The translations under genes and the position numbers were made by a program. A DNA stretch of 64,000 nt, taken from contig CBINGZ010000026.1 of assembly GCA_966250335.1 (NCBI GenBank), forward strand, positions 12,299 through 76,298, given 5' to 3'. Numbering within the stretch: the stretch's first letter is position 1; each line of letters starts with the position of its first letter. This document shows, one piece after another, positions 1-8,552 of the stretch. The notes under the pieces are model-generated. The model made no database searches. It was not told the origin of the DNA and was given only the letters and a program-made list of their open reading frames with translations. This DNA is from OLB7 sp966250335. GTDB taxonomy: Bacteria; Bacteroidota; Ignavibacteria; OLB7.

Positions 1-2667
1 AATCCATTCAGGGTTCAGACGGCTTCCGGCCATCGCCAGGTTCGGCGCGGGGACCGCGGTGGAGCCGCCGTTGGCGGGGGAGGAACCGACCGCGTGGCAC
101 TGCTGGCACTTCAGCCGGGTGAAGAGTTCACGTCCCGCCGCGATCGACGCATCGCTCGCGGGGTAGAAACTGTAGTCGGTGAACCCGAGGGTCTTCTTGT
201 CGAGCCCCAGGAAGTACTTGTCGAGACGGCTGATCTCCGTCGGCCTGAACTTGTAGGTCGGCATCCTGATCGTCAGCCAGTCGCGGACCGGGTGCGAGGC
301 AGGGTTGTTGATGAACTCGTAGAACCACTCCTCCTGCAGCTTCATACCGGCCGTGTTCAGGCTCGGCGGGGAGTACGGGAGAACGTCCGCTCCCTTCATC
401 CCGGTGATCTTCTGCAGGTTCTCCTGGATGAACCCGCCGTGCTCCTCGATCTTGTGGCAGCCGACGCAGTTGTGCCAGTGAGTCATGAAGCGACCGTCAT
501 CCACCGAGGCCTTGTAGACGCCGCCGGAGGAGGTGAGGTGCGCCGGGATGAACTCCTTGGAGTAGCTCCTGAGAAGGACAGTCAGCGCGTACGCCTCCTC
601 GTCGGTCATGTTGAAGACCGGCATCTTCTGCGGGATGGCGTCGGTGGCGAAGATCCTGGAGTTCTTCATCTTCAGCGCGGTCCAGACGAACCAGTCCTCG
701 CCGATCGAGGTGTGCTGGTAGACGGTGCCGAGCTTGAACCCGGTGGTGTCGAAGTGCTTCCGGGTGCGCATCATGTCGTCGAACCCGAGATATCCGAAGA
801 AGAGATCGGCGGCCGTCTTGCGACCGAAATCGGAGAGAGGAACGGAGACCTTTCCTTCCCCTTCCATCCCCTTGATGTCGTGGCAGCCGAAGCAGCCGTA
901 CTCGCGGATGATCCCCTTCCCCTTCTCGGCCCATGCCGGGTCGTTCACATGCTTGAGAGATACCCCCGCGGTGAAGCCGGGGTCCTGCCTCCCCATGAGG
1001 AACGCCGTGATGTCGGCCGCCTCCTGATCGCTCAGGCGGAGGCTCGGCATGCGGGTCTTCGGGTTGTAGTGCTGCGGGTTTCTCACCCAGTCGTAGAGCC
1101 ATGCGGCGGAGACCTTGGAGCCGACCTTGGTCAGCTCCGGACCGTACATGTTCCCCTCGGCCACGCGATGTCCGGTGACGGCCGCGTTCGCCCAGAGCGG
1201 GTTCTTGTCGTTGTTCGCCGTGAACTTGAAGTTGCCGCGTCCCTCGAAATCGGCGCCTGCATGGCAAGCGATACATCCCACATCCTGCATCACCTTCTTG
1301 CCGCGAACCGCGTCGCCGGCCGGGATGCTGGAGGAGGCCGGGGTGTAGGGACTATCCTTGGAGACACTGTAGAGATATGCCACCACCGCCTCGGTCTGCT
1401 CCGGCGTGAACTCGAAGTTCGGCATCCGGGTATGCTCGTTCCAGGCGTTCGGGTTCATGATCCACTTGTAGGCCCATTCCGGAGAGACCTTCTTGGCGAG
1501 GTTCTCGAGCGAGGGACCGACCTTGTATTCCTTCCAGTCCGGGACGCTGGGGCCGTCGTGACAGCCGAAGCATCCCATATCGATAAAGAGCATTCTCCCC
1601 TGCGAGATCTTCTCCATCGCCGGATAGCTGTAGTTCCCCTCATGGCACTTGCGGCAGGAGGCCTGCACGTAGGCGCCGGTCAGGAGCGGGCGCTCCCAGT
1701 GGGCCTGGAAGCCGTGGGCATGCTCGACGTCGTCGACGGAGTTCGCCTGGCCGCCGTGGCAGTTGGTGCAGCCGAAGTTCTCCACCGAGTGGGTCTTCAG
1801 CAGCTCCGGCTTCGGATGCGGACCGAAGACCTTGCGGAACCGGGTCGCCTGTTTCTCATCCTTGAAGAGTTCTCCCGGACCCCACGCCGTGAAGATCGAG
1901 GTATCGGCCATGACCGGATCGCCGATGCCGAGATGGCAGCTCTGGCAGCGGTCGACGCGCATCTGGAGGCGTCCGAAGTTCGACTTGTCGAGATCGGCCA
2001 GCATCACCTGATGCACCTTGACCGGCGCGTCCTTCGTCTCGGTGATCTTCTTGCGGATCTCGGCGACCTGCTTGAAGAGGCTGTCGCGGCGGTTGACGGC
2101 GGCCTTGCGGCGATCGGCGATCGGCTTGATCTTGGTGTCGGTGATATCGGCACGGAGCCTGACGAGCGAATCGATCTCCTTGTCGTAGGCGGCCATTCCC
2201 GCTTCCAGTTCCTTCCGTTCCTTCAGATAATCCTCGGCGGCCTCCGGATGCCCGAGCTTCTGGCTGTGCTCGAACATATAGTTCCTGTTGTCCGCCTCCG
2301 CCTTCATGTTGGCGCGCTCGCGGGAGACCTCACGGATCGTGATATTGAGATCCTCGACCTTGGCGGCCGCCTCCTTCGCCTCACCCGAATGGAGTTCGCG
2401 ATCGAGATGGGCGATCTCCTTCAGCGCGGAATCGAGATCATCCCGGCTGACCCCACCCTTCGCGTCGGCAAGCTGCCTGTTGAGGATGCGGACCTTGAAC
2501 GCCCTGAAATCCTCCTGGAAATCTTTCCAGGGGCGCCGTCCGTTGATCTCGTCGGCGACGGCCCAGAGCGTTCCCAGGAAAAGAAGAAGCGAGAGCCCTG
2601 CATAGAGCCCGCCGTAGTTGCGCCGCTCGATCGGAGTCTCATATCGCTTTTTGAACCAGCCAAACAT
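1..2667 (-). CDS. Multihaem cytochrome c of a quinol:acceptor oxidoreductase operon (C-terminus cut by window edge)
   Basis: An 889-codon open frame read by translating the minus strand; it has no stop because it leaves the window. Residues 20-38 form one membrane anchor, and 60-235 are charged and probably coiled coil. Eight CxxCH haem sites follow at residues 241, 300, 338, 366, 465, 592, 734 and 854. The first three form a compact multihaem segment. The last five each begin a mono-haem class I domain, and four of these have a downstream R/KMP methionine-ligand motif (416, 541, 683, 803); the fifth is truncated. It is the last visible gene of the operon, 86 bp after the subunit-IV gene, so it probably takes electrons from the Rieske/cytochrome b core on the periplasmic side. 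The exact family is not recognised. Confidence 0.85.
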   Translation of the reverse strand, partial: MFGWFKKRYETPIERRNYGGLYAGLSLLLFLGTLWAVADEINGRRPWKDFQEDFRAFKVRILNRQLADAKGGVSRDDLDSALKEIAHLDRELHSGEAKEAAAKVEDLNITIREVSRERANMKAEADNRNYMFEHSQKLGHPEAAEDYLKERKELEAGMAAYDKEIDSLVRLRADITDTKIKPIADRRKAAVNRRDSLFKQVAEIRKKITETKDAPVKVHQVMLADLDKSNFGRLQMRVDRCQSCHLGIGDPVMADTSIFTAWGPGELFKDEKQATRFRKVFGPHPKPELLKTHSVENFGCTNCHGGQANSVDDVEHAHGFQAHWERPLLTGAYVQASCRKCHEGNYSYPAMEKISQGRMLFIDMGCFGCHDGPSVPDWKEYKVGPSLENLAKKVSPEWAYKWIMNPNAWNEHTRMPNFEFTPEQTEAVVAYLYSVSKDSPYTPASSSIPAGDAVRGKKVMQDVGCIACHAGADFEGRGNFKFTANNDKNPLWANAAVTGHRVAEGNMYGPELTKVGSKVSAAWLYDWVRNPQHYNPKTRMPSLRLSDQEAADITAFLMGRQDPGFTAGVSLKHVNDPAWAEKGKGIIREYGCFGCHDIKGMEGEGKVSVPLSDFGRKTAADLFFGYLGFDDMMRTRKHFDTTGFKLGTVYQHTSIGEDWFVWTALKMKNSRIFATDAIPQKMPVFNMTDEEAYALTVLLRSYSKEFIPAHLTSSGGVYKASVDDGRFMTHWHNCVGCHKIEEHGGFIQENLQKITGMKGADVLPYSPPSLNTAGMKLQEEWFYEFINNPASHPVRDWLTIRMPTYKFRPTEISRLDKYFLGLDKKTLGFTDYSFYPASDASIAAGRELFTRLKCQQCHAVGSSPANGGSTAVPAPNLAMAGSRLNPEWI

Positions 2668-2753
2668 GGTCGGATCCGATTTGTTCAGAGTGAGAGTGCC
2701 GGAATGTGAGAGCCCCGGGCCGCATGAAGCCTCGGCCCGGTGCGCCGGAGGCG

Positions 2754-3662
2754 TCAGATGTTGAAGAACGGCGTCGCCAGAACGTACTTCACGTTGAAGA
2801 GGAGCCGCAGGAAGATCTTGATCACGACGCCGAGCATGGAGAAGGTCAGAAGCGCGACCACCCAGTAGCGGATCGGGCCGAGCGCCTTGAACATCGGTTC
2901 CTCCTTCCTCTTCTGCCAGATGAAGTAGGGGATCGAGTAGAACCCGAGGAGGAGGAGCGATCCGATCGCGATCGACAGCATGTTATAGGAGTTGTCGATG
3001 TTCAGCGTCGGTATCCCCACCAGTTCCAGCAGGTCGACGTTGTTCAGCGCCACCACCTTATGCGCGTCCCAGTATTCCCACGGCGTGAAGAGGTTCCAGC
3101 CGGGGCCCCGGAAGAACGTTCCCAGCACGATCAGCACCACCCAGAGGATGATGAAGCCGAAGGCGTACATCCCCAGAGAAAAGGGTCGATCCTTGATCGT
3201 GTAGTAGCCGTTCCCCTTGGTGTTGATATCGATATATGGGATTGCGATCAGTCCGATGATGATGACCGTCGGAAGCACGACGCCGGCGATCCAGGGATCG
3301 AAATAGACCAGCAGTTCCTGAAGACCCAGGAAGTACCAGGGGGCCTTGGAGGGGTTCGGCGTGAGAGCGGGGTTGGCCGGCTCTTCCAGCGGAGCGTCGA
3401 TGCCGATCGACCAGATGGTCAGGAAGACCATCACGGCGATCGAGGCAAGGAACTCCACGCGGACCAGATAGGGCCACACCTGGACCTTGTCGGTCATATC
3501 CGCCTCGGCCGGACGCTCGCGCCCGTCGTTGATCCTGGCCTTGCGCCAGGAGAGCCAGCCGAAGTAGGCCGTAAGCACCAGGAGAAGGATTGCCGGTACG
3601 TTGTCAGGTTTCTCGATCTGCGACCAGAGAAACTCTAACGCTGACGGCGCGTGCTCGTGCAT
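2754..3662 (-). CDS. Cytochrome b C-terminal domain / subunit IV-like protein of the bc-type complex
   Basis: 302 residues with about six hydrophobic segments. The stretch NPSKAPWYFLGLQELL near residue 100 resembles the PetD / QcrC signature around the quinol-oxidation site, where b6f-type complexes have a PEWY-like motif. It lies downstream of cytochrome b with a 43-bp gap, giving the split b6 + subunit IV arrangement. It probably completes the Qo site and anchors the complex. Unlike QcrC of Gram-positive bacteria it carries no fused haem c; the separate multihaem cytochrome gene downstream may fill that role. The start is the first ATG after the upstream gene. Confidence 0.85.
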   Translation of the reverse strand: MHEHAPSALEFLWSQIEKPDNVPAILLLVLTAYFGWLSWRKARINDGRERPAEADMTDKVQVWPYLVRVEFLASIAVMVFLTIWSIGIDAPLEEPANPALTPNPSKAPWYFLGLQELLVYFDPWIAGVVLPTVIIIGLIAIPYIDINTKGNGYYTIKDRPFSLGMYAFGFIILWVVLIVLGTFFRGPGWNLFTPWEYWDAHKVVALNNVDLLELVGIPTLNIDNSYNMLSIAIGSLLLLGFYSIPYFIWQKRKEEPMFKALGPIRYWVVALLTFSMLGVVIKIFLRLLFNVKYVLATPFFNI

Positions 3663-3705
3663 TGCGAAATTCCCGGAATAAAGGTTCTAGTCTAGTTCGA
3701 TACGA

Positions 3706-4641
3706 TCACTGATGCGATTCGGTCTGGTCCCCCGCCTTGACGCTCCCGTTGCCGTTGGCCGAGGGAACATCGAGATCGGTCGGTTCGTCCAGCATCTCCA
3801 CCCGCTTGATCTGCATCACCTTGACGACATCGCGCGCCTTCCGCATCTCACGCGTCTCGACCTTCGGTCCGGAGATGCCGCCATCCTTTCTGATACGCCA
3901 GAAATGGACGGCCATCAGCACCGCCGCGACGATCGGCAGGAAGATGCAGTGAAGCACGTAGAAGCGGAGCAGGGTCGCCGCGCCGACGGTGGTTCCTCCC
4001 AGCAGCACGAACCGGATGTCGTTGTCGGCCCGCAGACCGAGCTGGGGACCGAACGGTCCTTCATGACCGAGCAGCGGCGTGGCGCGCGCCATGTTCGTGC
4101 CGACGGTCACGGCCCAGATGGCGAGCTGATCCCACGGAAGGAGATAGCCGGTAAAGGAGAGAAGAAGGGTAAGAAGCAGAAGGATGACGCCGATCGCCCA
4201 GTTGAACTGCCGCGGCGGCTTGTACGATCCGGTCAGGAAGACACGGAACATATGGAGCATGACCGTGATGACCATGCCGTGCGCCGCCCAGCGGTGCATG
4301 TTTCTGATGAACGGGCCGAAGGCGACGTCGTTCATCAGATATTTCATGTCGTCGAACGCGTATTCGGCCACCGGGCGGTAGTAGAACATCAGAACGACGC
4401 CGGTCACCGTCAGAATCAGGAAGAGGAGGAAGGTGATTCCCCCCATCCCCCAGGTGTAGCTGAAGTTGGCGCCGTGCCGCGAGACGCGGACGGGATGAAG
4501 ATGGAGGAAGACGTTGTCGAGCACCATGAGTGCCCGGTTCCGCTGGTTGTCCTGATAACTGTGACGGAAGATCGACTTCCAGATCTCATTCTGGGTGACG
4601 TTCTTGCGGATCTTATCGATGTTCGGTCTCTGCAGCGCCAT
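3706..4641 (-). CDS. qcrB: Cytochrome b (N-terminal, b6-type) subunit of menaquinol:cytochrome c reductase
   Basis: 311 residues. It matches the cytochrome b N-terminal family, with four transmembrane helices and four haem-ligand histidine candidates. H116 and H130 lie on one helix and H231 and H246 on another. The second pair has 14 intervening residues, as in b6-type proteins. The motif FTGYLLPWDQLAIW after residue 162 is typical of the family. The protein oxidises menaquinol and passes electrons across the membrane through two b haems. It starts 24 bp after the Rieske gene. The extra C-terminal tail of about 55 residues is charged and of unknown role. Confidence 0.95.
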   Translation of the reverse strand: MALQRPNIDKIRKNVTQNEIWKSIFRHSYQDNQRNRALMVLDNVFLHLHPVRVSRHGANFSYTWGMGGITFLLFLILTVTGVVLMFYYRPVAEYAFDDMKYLMNDVAFGPFIRNMHRWAAHGMVITVMLHMFRVFLTGSYKPPRQFNWAIGVILLLLTLLLSFTGYLLPWDQLAIWAVTVGTNMARATPLLGHEGPFGPQLGLRADNDIRFVLLGGTTVGAATLLRFYVLHCIFLPIVAAVLMAVHFWRIRKDGGISGPKVETREMRKARDVVKVMQIKRVEMLDEPTDLDVPSANGNGSVKAGDQTESHQ

Positions 4642-4665
4642 CGCGATGAGGATTAGGATGGATGA

Positions 4666-5466
4666 TCACACGTTCAGCGTGGCGGCGGGATTATCCCACT
4701 GCCCCTTCTCCCAGAGGAACTTCTGGCTCTTGTCGACCTCGATCTGCCCGTCCGGAGCCATATGGATGCCGACGCGCTCCAGCGGGCGCGGGGCGGGACC
4801 CTCGAAGTTCACCCCCCAGTCGGGGGTTCCGCGGAATCCGGAACCGTGGCACGGGCACTTGAACTTGTTCTCGGCGGTCAGCCAGCGCGGCGTGCACCCC
4901 AGATGGGTGCAGATCGCCAGCAGGGCGATGAACGACCCGTCCCCCTGGCGGATGATCCAGACGCGCTCCTCATCCTTGTACTTCTCGCTGACCGCTCCCG
5001 GCACGTAGTCGCCGGGAAAGCCTGCCTTGAAGACCGGCGGGCGCTCGTAGATCACGCGCGGGAACATGGCGCGGAGCGTCCCGAGCAGCATGATGGTGAA
5101 GAAGCCGAAGAAGCTCATCCACCCGATCGACTGCAGGAAATTCCGGCGGCCGAAGTACCACACCCCCTGCTCCGTCTCGTTCTGCGGCGCCTTTGTCGTC
5201 ACCAGAGGCGTCGGCTTCGACGGTCCCTTCGGAGCCGCCGGCTTCGCGGCCGCCGCGGGCTTGGGAGCAGGAGCGACAGCTGCCGCTGTCCCCCCCCCTG
5301 CTGCCGGGGCCGGCTTCGGCGCGGCCGCCGCGGGTGGAGCGCCGCCCGCCGCCTGTGCGGCTTTCAGAGCGGCGATCTTTTCCTTCATCGCCGCAATGCG
5401 TGCCTCTGCCTCGGGAGAGTTCCCCCCCGGCGAAGCGCCCTGGGTTGATTGTGGATCGTCTGGCAT
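4666..5466 (-). CDS. qcrA: Rieske [2Fe-2S] protein of the bc-type complex
   Basis: 266 residues. Both cluster-binding boxes are clear: CTHLGC at 186-191 and CPCHGS at 204-209. A membrane anchor (111-131) is preceded by FGRRNFLQSIGW, which has a twin-arginine-like RR. The N-terminal 100 residues are unusual for the family: a short charged helix and then a long Pro/Ala linker (about 38-85). The protein takes one electron from quinol at the Qo site and passes it to a cytochrome c, probably the multihaem protein encoded downstream. The cyt b gene follows 24 bp later. Confidence 0.95.
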   Translation of the reverse strand: MPDDPQSTQGASPGGNSPEAEARIAAMKEKIAALKAAQAAGGAPPAAAAPKPAPAAGGGTAAAVAPAPKPAAAAKPAAPKGPSKPTPLVTTKAPQNETEQGVWYFGRRNFLQSIGWMSFFGFFTIMLLGTLRAMFPRVIYERPPVFKAGFPGDYVPGAVSEKYKDEERVWIIRQGDGSFIALLAICTHLGCTPRWLTAENKFKCPCHGSGFRGTPDWGVNFEGPAPRPLERVGIHMAPDGQIEVDKSQKFLWEKGQWDNPAATLNV

Positions 5467-5482
5467 GATCGTCGATTACGCT

Positions 5483-5626
5483 TTATGATTCAGTCGGTCG
5501 CCCCGCCCTTGCCGGGAATGCCCCGGTATCGAACGCAGGAATGCGGGCGCCGGCATCGGGAGTGCCGGCGATCTTCTCGGCGGGGTCTGGCTTCGGGTTA
5601 ATCGTGTTGACAGCCTGTTCGGCCAT
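5483..5626 (-). CDS. Small 47-residue hypothetical protein inside the bc operon
   Basis: A short minus-strand frame (MAEQAVNTINPKPDPAEKIA...) lies between the ferredoxin and Rieske genes and ends 16 bp before the Rieske start. An AGGAA-type ribosome site sits 9-13 bases before its ATG. It is Pro/Ala-rich and hydrophilic, with no membrane segment and no recognised family. It could be a small accessory subunit or only leader sequence. Position and ribosome site are the only support. Confidence 0.4.
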   Translation of the reverse strand: MAEQAVNTINPKPDPAEKIAGTPDAGARIPAFDTGAFPARAGRPTES

Positions 5627-5655
5627 TGTGCAAGTTCCTGCCGTCCTTCGTCCCC

Positions 5656-5669
5656 GGACCCTGGGGTCC
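5656..5669. other. Stem-loop between ferredoxin and the 47-residue ORF
   Basis: GGACCC and GGGTCC arms around a two-base loop lie in the intercistronic gap. There is no T-run, so an mRNA-processing or stability element is more likely than a terminator. Confidence 0.3.
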
Positions 5670-5733
5670 GCCGCGGGCCTTGGACGGTCGCGAAGAATCG
5701 TGTTCACGGTTCCGCCACGGAACCGGCCTCCGG

Positions 5734-6036
5734 TCAGTCGGAGTCCGGCATCACCATCTCGATCGTCTCCCACGGGCAATACTTGTCGCAAAGCTTGCAT
5801 CCGATGCAGACTTCCTCGTCGACAATGACCACGGGATTGACGGTGCGATTGGTGTGTTCTCCGGCAAGATACTCGGGGCCCGGTTTGTAGTAGATGCAGT
5901 CCACCGGACAGAACTCGATACAGACGCCACAGCCGGTGCACCCCTCCTCGTGGATGTAGGCCACCGGCATCGGCTTCTTCTTCTTTTTCGGAGCGGCCGC
6001 GGACGACGCAGCAGGAACATCGGTGAGTTCAGCCAT
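5734..6036 (-). CDS. 2x[4Fe-4S] ferredoxin heading the bc operon
   Basis: 100 residues with two complete cluster motifs: C33, C36, C39, C43 (CTGCGVCIEFCP) and C77, C80, C83, C87 (CIGCKLCDKYCP). A Lys/Ala-rich N-terminal extension of about 22 residues precedes the fold. It is a soluble electron carrier of the bacterial 7Fe/8Fe type. The second motif keeps all four cysteines, so two 4Fe clusters are expected. It is the first gene of the operon that encodes the Rieske/cytochrome b complex. A ferredoxin in this place is unusual and suggests a low-potential partner or a shared regulator. Confidence 0.9.
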   Translation of the reverse strand: MAELTDVPAASSAAAPKKKKKPMPVAYIHEEGCTGCGVCIEFCPVDCIYYKPGPEYLAGEHTNRTVNPVVIVDEEVCIGCKLCDKYCPWETIEMVMPDSD

Positions 6037-6245
6037 GCAGATCTATCAGTAGGTTCGATAGGTTCCGATTGGAGGTCCCGTACGCCCGTGGCTCGAACGT
6101 AAACGGATGGAGTGCCCCGGCAAGACCGCCGGATCCGATGACCCGGCTTACAGATTGAAAAGCGGTAGCAAGTTATCGCCATCCGCCAATAAGTGCAACC
6201 TGAATTTTATCAGGAACGACAGAAGTTCCGCTTTATCCGCCGAAG

Positions 6246-6276
6246 TTGCGCGTTCTTCCCTCCCAATGTAGCTTTG
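6246..6276 (+). promoter_or_regulatory. Candidate FCB-type promoter for pfkB-hutI
   Basis: TTG at 6246-6248 is followed after 20 bases by TAGCTTTG at 6269-6276. This matches the TAnnTTTG -7 element and TTG -33 element known from Bacteroidota primary sigma promoters. The predicted transcript start is about 58 bases before the ATG at 6341. The rest of the 304-bp divergent gap 6037-6340 shows nothing else I recognise. No counterpart was seen on the minus strand for the ferredoxin operon. Confidence 0.4.
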
Positions 6277-6340
6277 CCGACCAGTACCGGCCCCCCTTCC
6301 GGACCCCGCCGGACATTTCTCATGTAACGCATTCATCGAC

Positions 6341-7282
6341 ATGAACCTCTGTGTGATCGGCACTCTTGCCTACGATACCATCGAAACCCCCTTCGGACGG
6401 GCCGACGACGCCCTGGGGGGCTCGGCGACCTTCATCGCCACGGCCGCCAGCTACTACACCAGCCCGGTCGGCATCGTCGGCATCGTCGGCGACGATTTCT
6501 CGCGCGAGGCGCTCGATTTCCTCACGTCGCGCGGCGTCGATACCTCGGGAGTCGTTATCAAGGAAGGGGGAAAGACGTTCCGCTGGAGCGGCCGCTATCA
6601 CTACGATCTGAACAACCGCGATACCCTCGACACCCAGCTCAACGTTCTGACCGAGTTCGATCCGGTCATTCCGGAAGGGATGCGGGACGCCGAGTTCGTC
6701 TGCCTGGGGAATATCGATCCGCTCCTTCAGGCCAAGGCCCTGGACCAGATAAAGGCGCCGAAGTTCGTGGTGTGCGACACGATGAACTACTGGATCGAAG
6801 GAGCGATCGAGCCGCTGCTTCAGGTCCTCAGCCGGGTCGACTGCCTGATCGTCAACGACAGCGAGGCGCGCCTCCTCTCCGGCGAGCCGAACCTTATCAA
6901 GTCGGCCCGCAAGATCATGGCGATGGGACCGCACGTGCTGATCATCAAGAAGGGGGAGCACGGCGCCCTCCTCTTCATGGGAGACGACGTCTTCAGCGCC
7001 CCGGCCTACCCGCTGGAGAATCTCTACGACCCGACCGGAGCCGGAGATACCTTCGCCGGCGGCTTCATCGGCTACCTGGCCCGCTGCGGCGAGGTGAGCG
7101 AGGCAAGCCTGCGCCGCGCCGTGATCCACGGCAGCGCCATGGCGAGCTTCTGCGTCGAGAAATTCTCGCTCGATGCCCTGCGCGATCTCTCCGATCAGAC
7201 GATCACGACCCGGGTCGACGCGTTCCGCAAGATTTCCCAGTTCGATCTGGAGGAGGTGGCGCTTCGCGATGCTGCTCTTTGA
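6341..7282 (+). CDS. PfkB-family carbohydrate/nucleoside kinase
   Basis: 313 residues. The PfkB C-terminal signature DPTGAGDTFAGGF near residues 229-241 contains the catalytic Asp and the anion hole, and the N-terminal half has the family GGSATFIA motif. These enzymes transfer phosphate from ATP to sugars or nucleosides in the cytosol; the substrate here cannot be read from sequence. It overlaps hutI by 14 bp, so the two are co-translated. That pairing is not an obvious pathway, since no other histidine-degradation gene is present. Confidence 0.85.
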   Translation: MNLCVIGTLAYDTIETPFGRADDALGGSATFIATAASYYTSPVGIVGIVGDDFSREALDFLTSRGVDTSGVVIKEGGKTFRWSGRYHYDLNNRDTLDTQLNVLTEFDPVIPEGMRDAEFVCLGNIDPLLQAKALDQIKAPKFVVCDTMNYWIEGAIEPLLQVLSRVDCLIVNDSEARLLSGEPNLIKSARKIMAMGPHVLIIKKGEHGALLFMGDDVFSAPAYPLENLYDPTGAGDTFAGGFIGYLARCGEVSEASLRRAVIHGSAMASFCVEKFSLDALRDLSDQTITTRVDAFRKISQFDLEEVALRDAAL

Positions 7283-8519
7283 TCGTATCTCCTGCCTCGT
7301 CACCGTTGCCGCCCCCCCCTCCCACGACGGACGGAGCCCCCGCCGCGCCGGACGGCAGATGGGGGATATCGGCGTCATCCGGGACGCGGCGGTCGCCGTC
7401 GACGGGGACACCATCCTCTGGGTCGGGAAGTCCGGCGAGAAGGAGTTTCCCGGAGCCGAGGTGATCGACTGCTCGGGGAAGACGCTCCTCCCCGGCTTCG
7501 TCGACTCGCACACCCATATCGTCTTCGCGGGGAACCGCGCCGACGAGTTCGCCGCCCGGCTGCGGGGGACGACCTACCAGGAGATCGCGGCGGCGGGAGG
7601 AGGGATCCTCCGGTCGATGCGGTCGGTCCGTTCGTCGAGCGTGGAGGAGATCGTCGAGGGGAGCAGAAAGCTTGTGCGGAGCGCCTTCCGGCACGGCTCC
7701 ACGACCATCGAGGCGAAGAGCGGCTACGGGCTCGACACCGCAAACGAACTGAAGCTGCTGGAGGCGATCGACCGGCTGGCGCGCGAGGAGGCGCCCGACA
7801 TCATCCCGACGTTCCTCGGGGCCCACGACTTCCCCCCCGAGTACCGTGAGGATCACGAGCCGTACATCGCCGAGCTGATCGACGTGATGATCCCGCAGGT
7901 CGCCGACCGCGGTCTGGCCCGCTTCTGCGACGTCTTCAGCGACACCGGCTACTATACCGTGGAGGAGTCGGAGCGGATCTTCGAGGCGGCGCGCCGGCAC
8001 GGACTGCAACTGAAGGTTCATGCCGACGAGCTCTCCTCCTTCGGCGGCGCCGAGATGGCCGCCCGGATCGGAGCCGTCTCCGCCGACCATCTGCTGCGGA
8101 TCTCCGACGACGGCATCGACATGATGCGGGAGGAAGGGGTGGTCGCAACGCTCCTCCCCGGCACCGCCTTCTTCCTGGGGCTCCCCTACGCCCCGGCGCG
8201 GACGATGCTCGAGCGGGGCCTGACGGTGGCGATCGCCACCGACTGCAACCCCGGTTCGAACATGTCGGAGAACATGCAGATGACGCTGGCGCTCTCCTGC
8301 ATGGGGATGAGAATGTCGACGGAAGAGGCGATCACCGCCGCCACCCTGAACGGAGCCGCCGCCCTCGGCATCTCCGACCGCGTCGGCTCGATCGAGCCGG
8401 GAAAGCAGGCGGATATGATCATCTTCGACCTCCCCGATTATCCCGGCATCGTCTACCACTACGGTGTGAACCAGGTCGAGGCGGTGGTGAAGGCGGGGAG
8501 GATCTTCCGGGGGGATTGA
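7269..8519 (+). CDS. hutI: Imidazolonepropionase
   Basis: 416 residues, the normal length for HutI. This zinc amidohydrolase hydrolyses 4-imidazolone-5-propanoate to N-formimino-L-glutamate in histidine degradation. The metal site DSHTHI, the family motifs KSGYGLD, GAHD and HADE, and ATDCNPGS are all visible. The start chosen is the ATG at 7269 inside the end of the kinase gene; an upstream extension to 7173 would be the kinase read in another frame. hutH, hutU and hutG/F are not in the window. Confidence 0.93.
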   Translation: MLLFDRISCLVTVAAPPSHDGRSPRRAGRQMGDIGVIRDAAVAVDGDTILWVGKSGEKEFPGAEVIDCSGKTLLPGFVDSHTHIVFAGNRADEFAARLRGTTYQEIAAAGGGILRSMRSVRSSSVEEIVEGSRKLVRSAFRHGSTTIEAKSGYGLDTANELKLLEAIDRLAREEAPDIIPTFLGAHDFPPEYREDHEPYIAELIDVMIPQVADRGLARFCDVFSDTGYYTVEESERIFEAARRHGLQLKVHADELSSFGGAEMAARIGAVSADHLLRISDDGIDMMREEGVVATLLPGTAFFLGLPYAPARTMLERGLTVAIATDCNPGSNMSENMQMTLALSCMGMRMSTEEAITAATLNGAAALGISDRVGSIEPGKQADMIIFDLPDYPGIVYHYGVNQVEAVVKAGRIFRGD

Positions 8520-8552
8520 CCTCTCCTCCCACCCATCTATTGAAGGCGACGG

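Noticed and set aside
94..2709. 871-residue plus-strand frame
   Set aside because: It is antisense to the multihaem cytochrome c, whose eight CxxCH motifs are unmistakable. The plus frame has no recognisable domain and is Val/Leu/Arg-rich, as expected from GC-rich antisense DNA.
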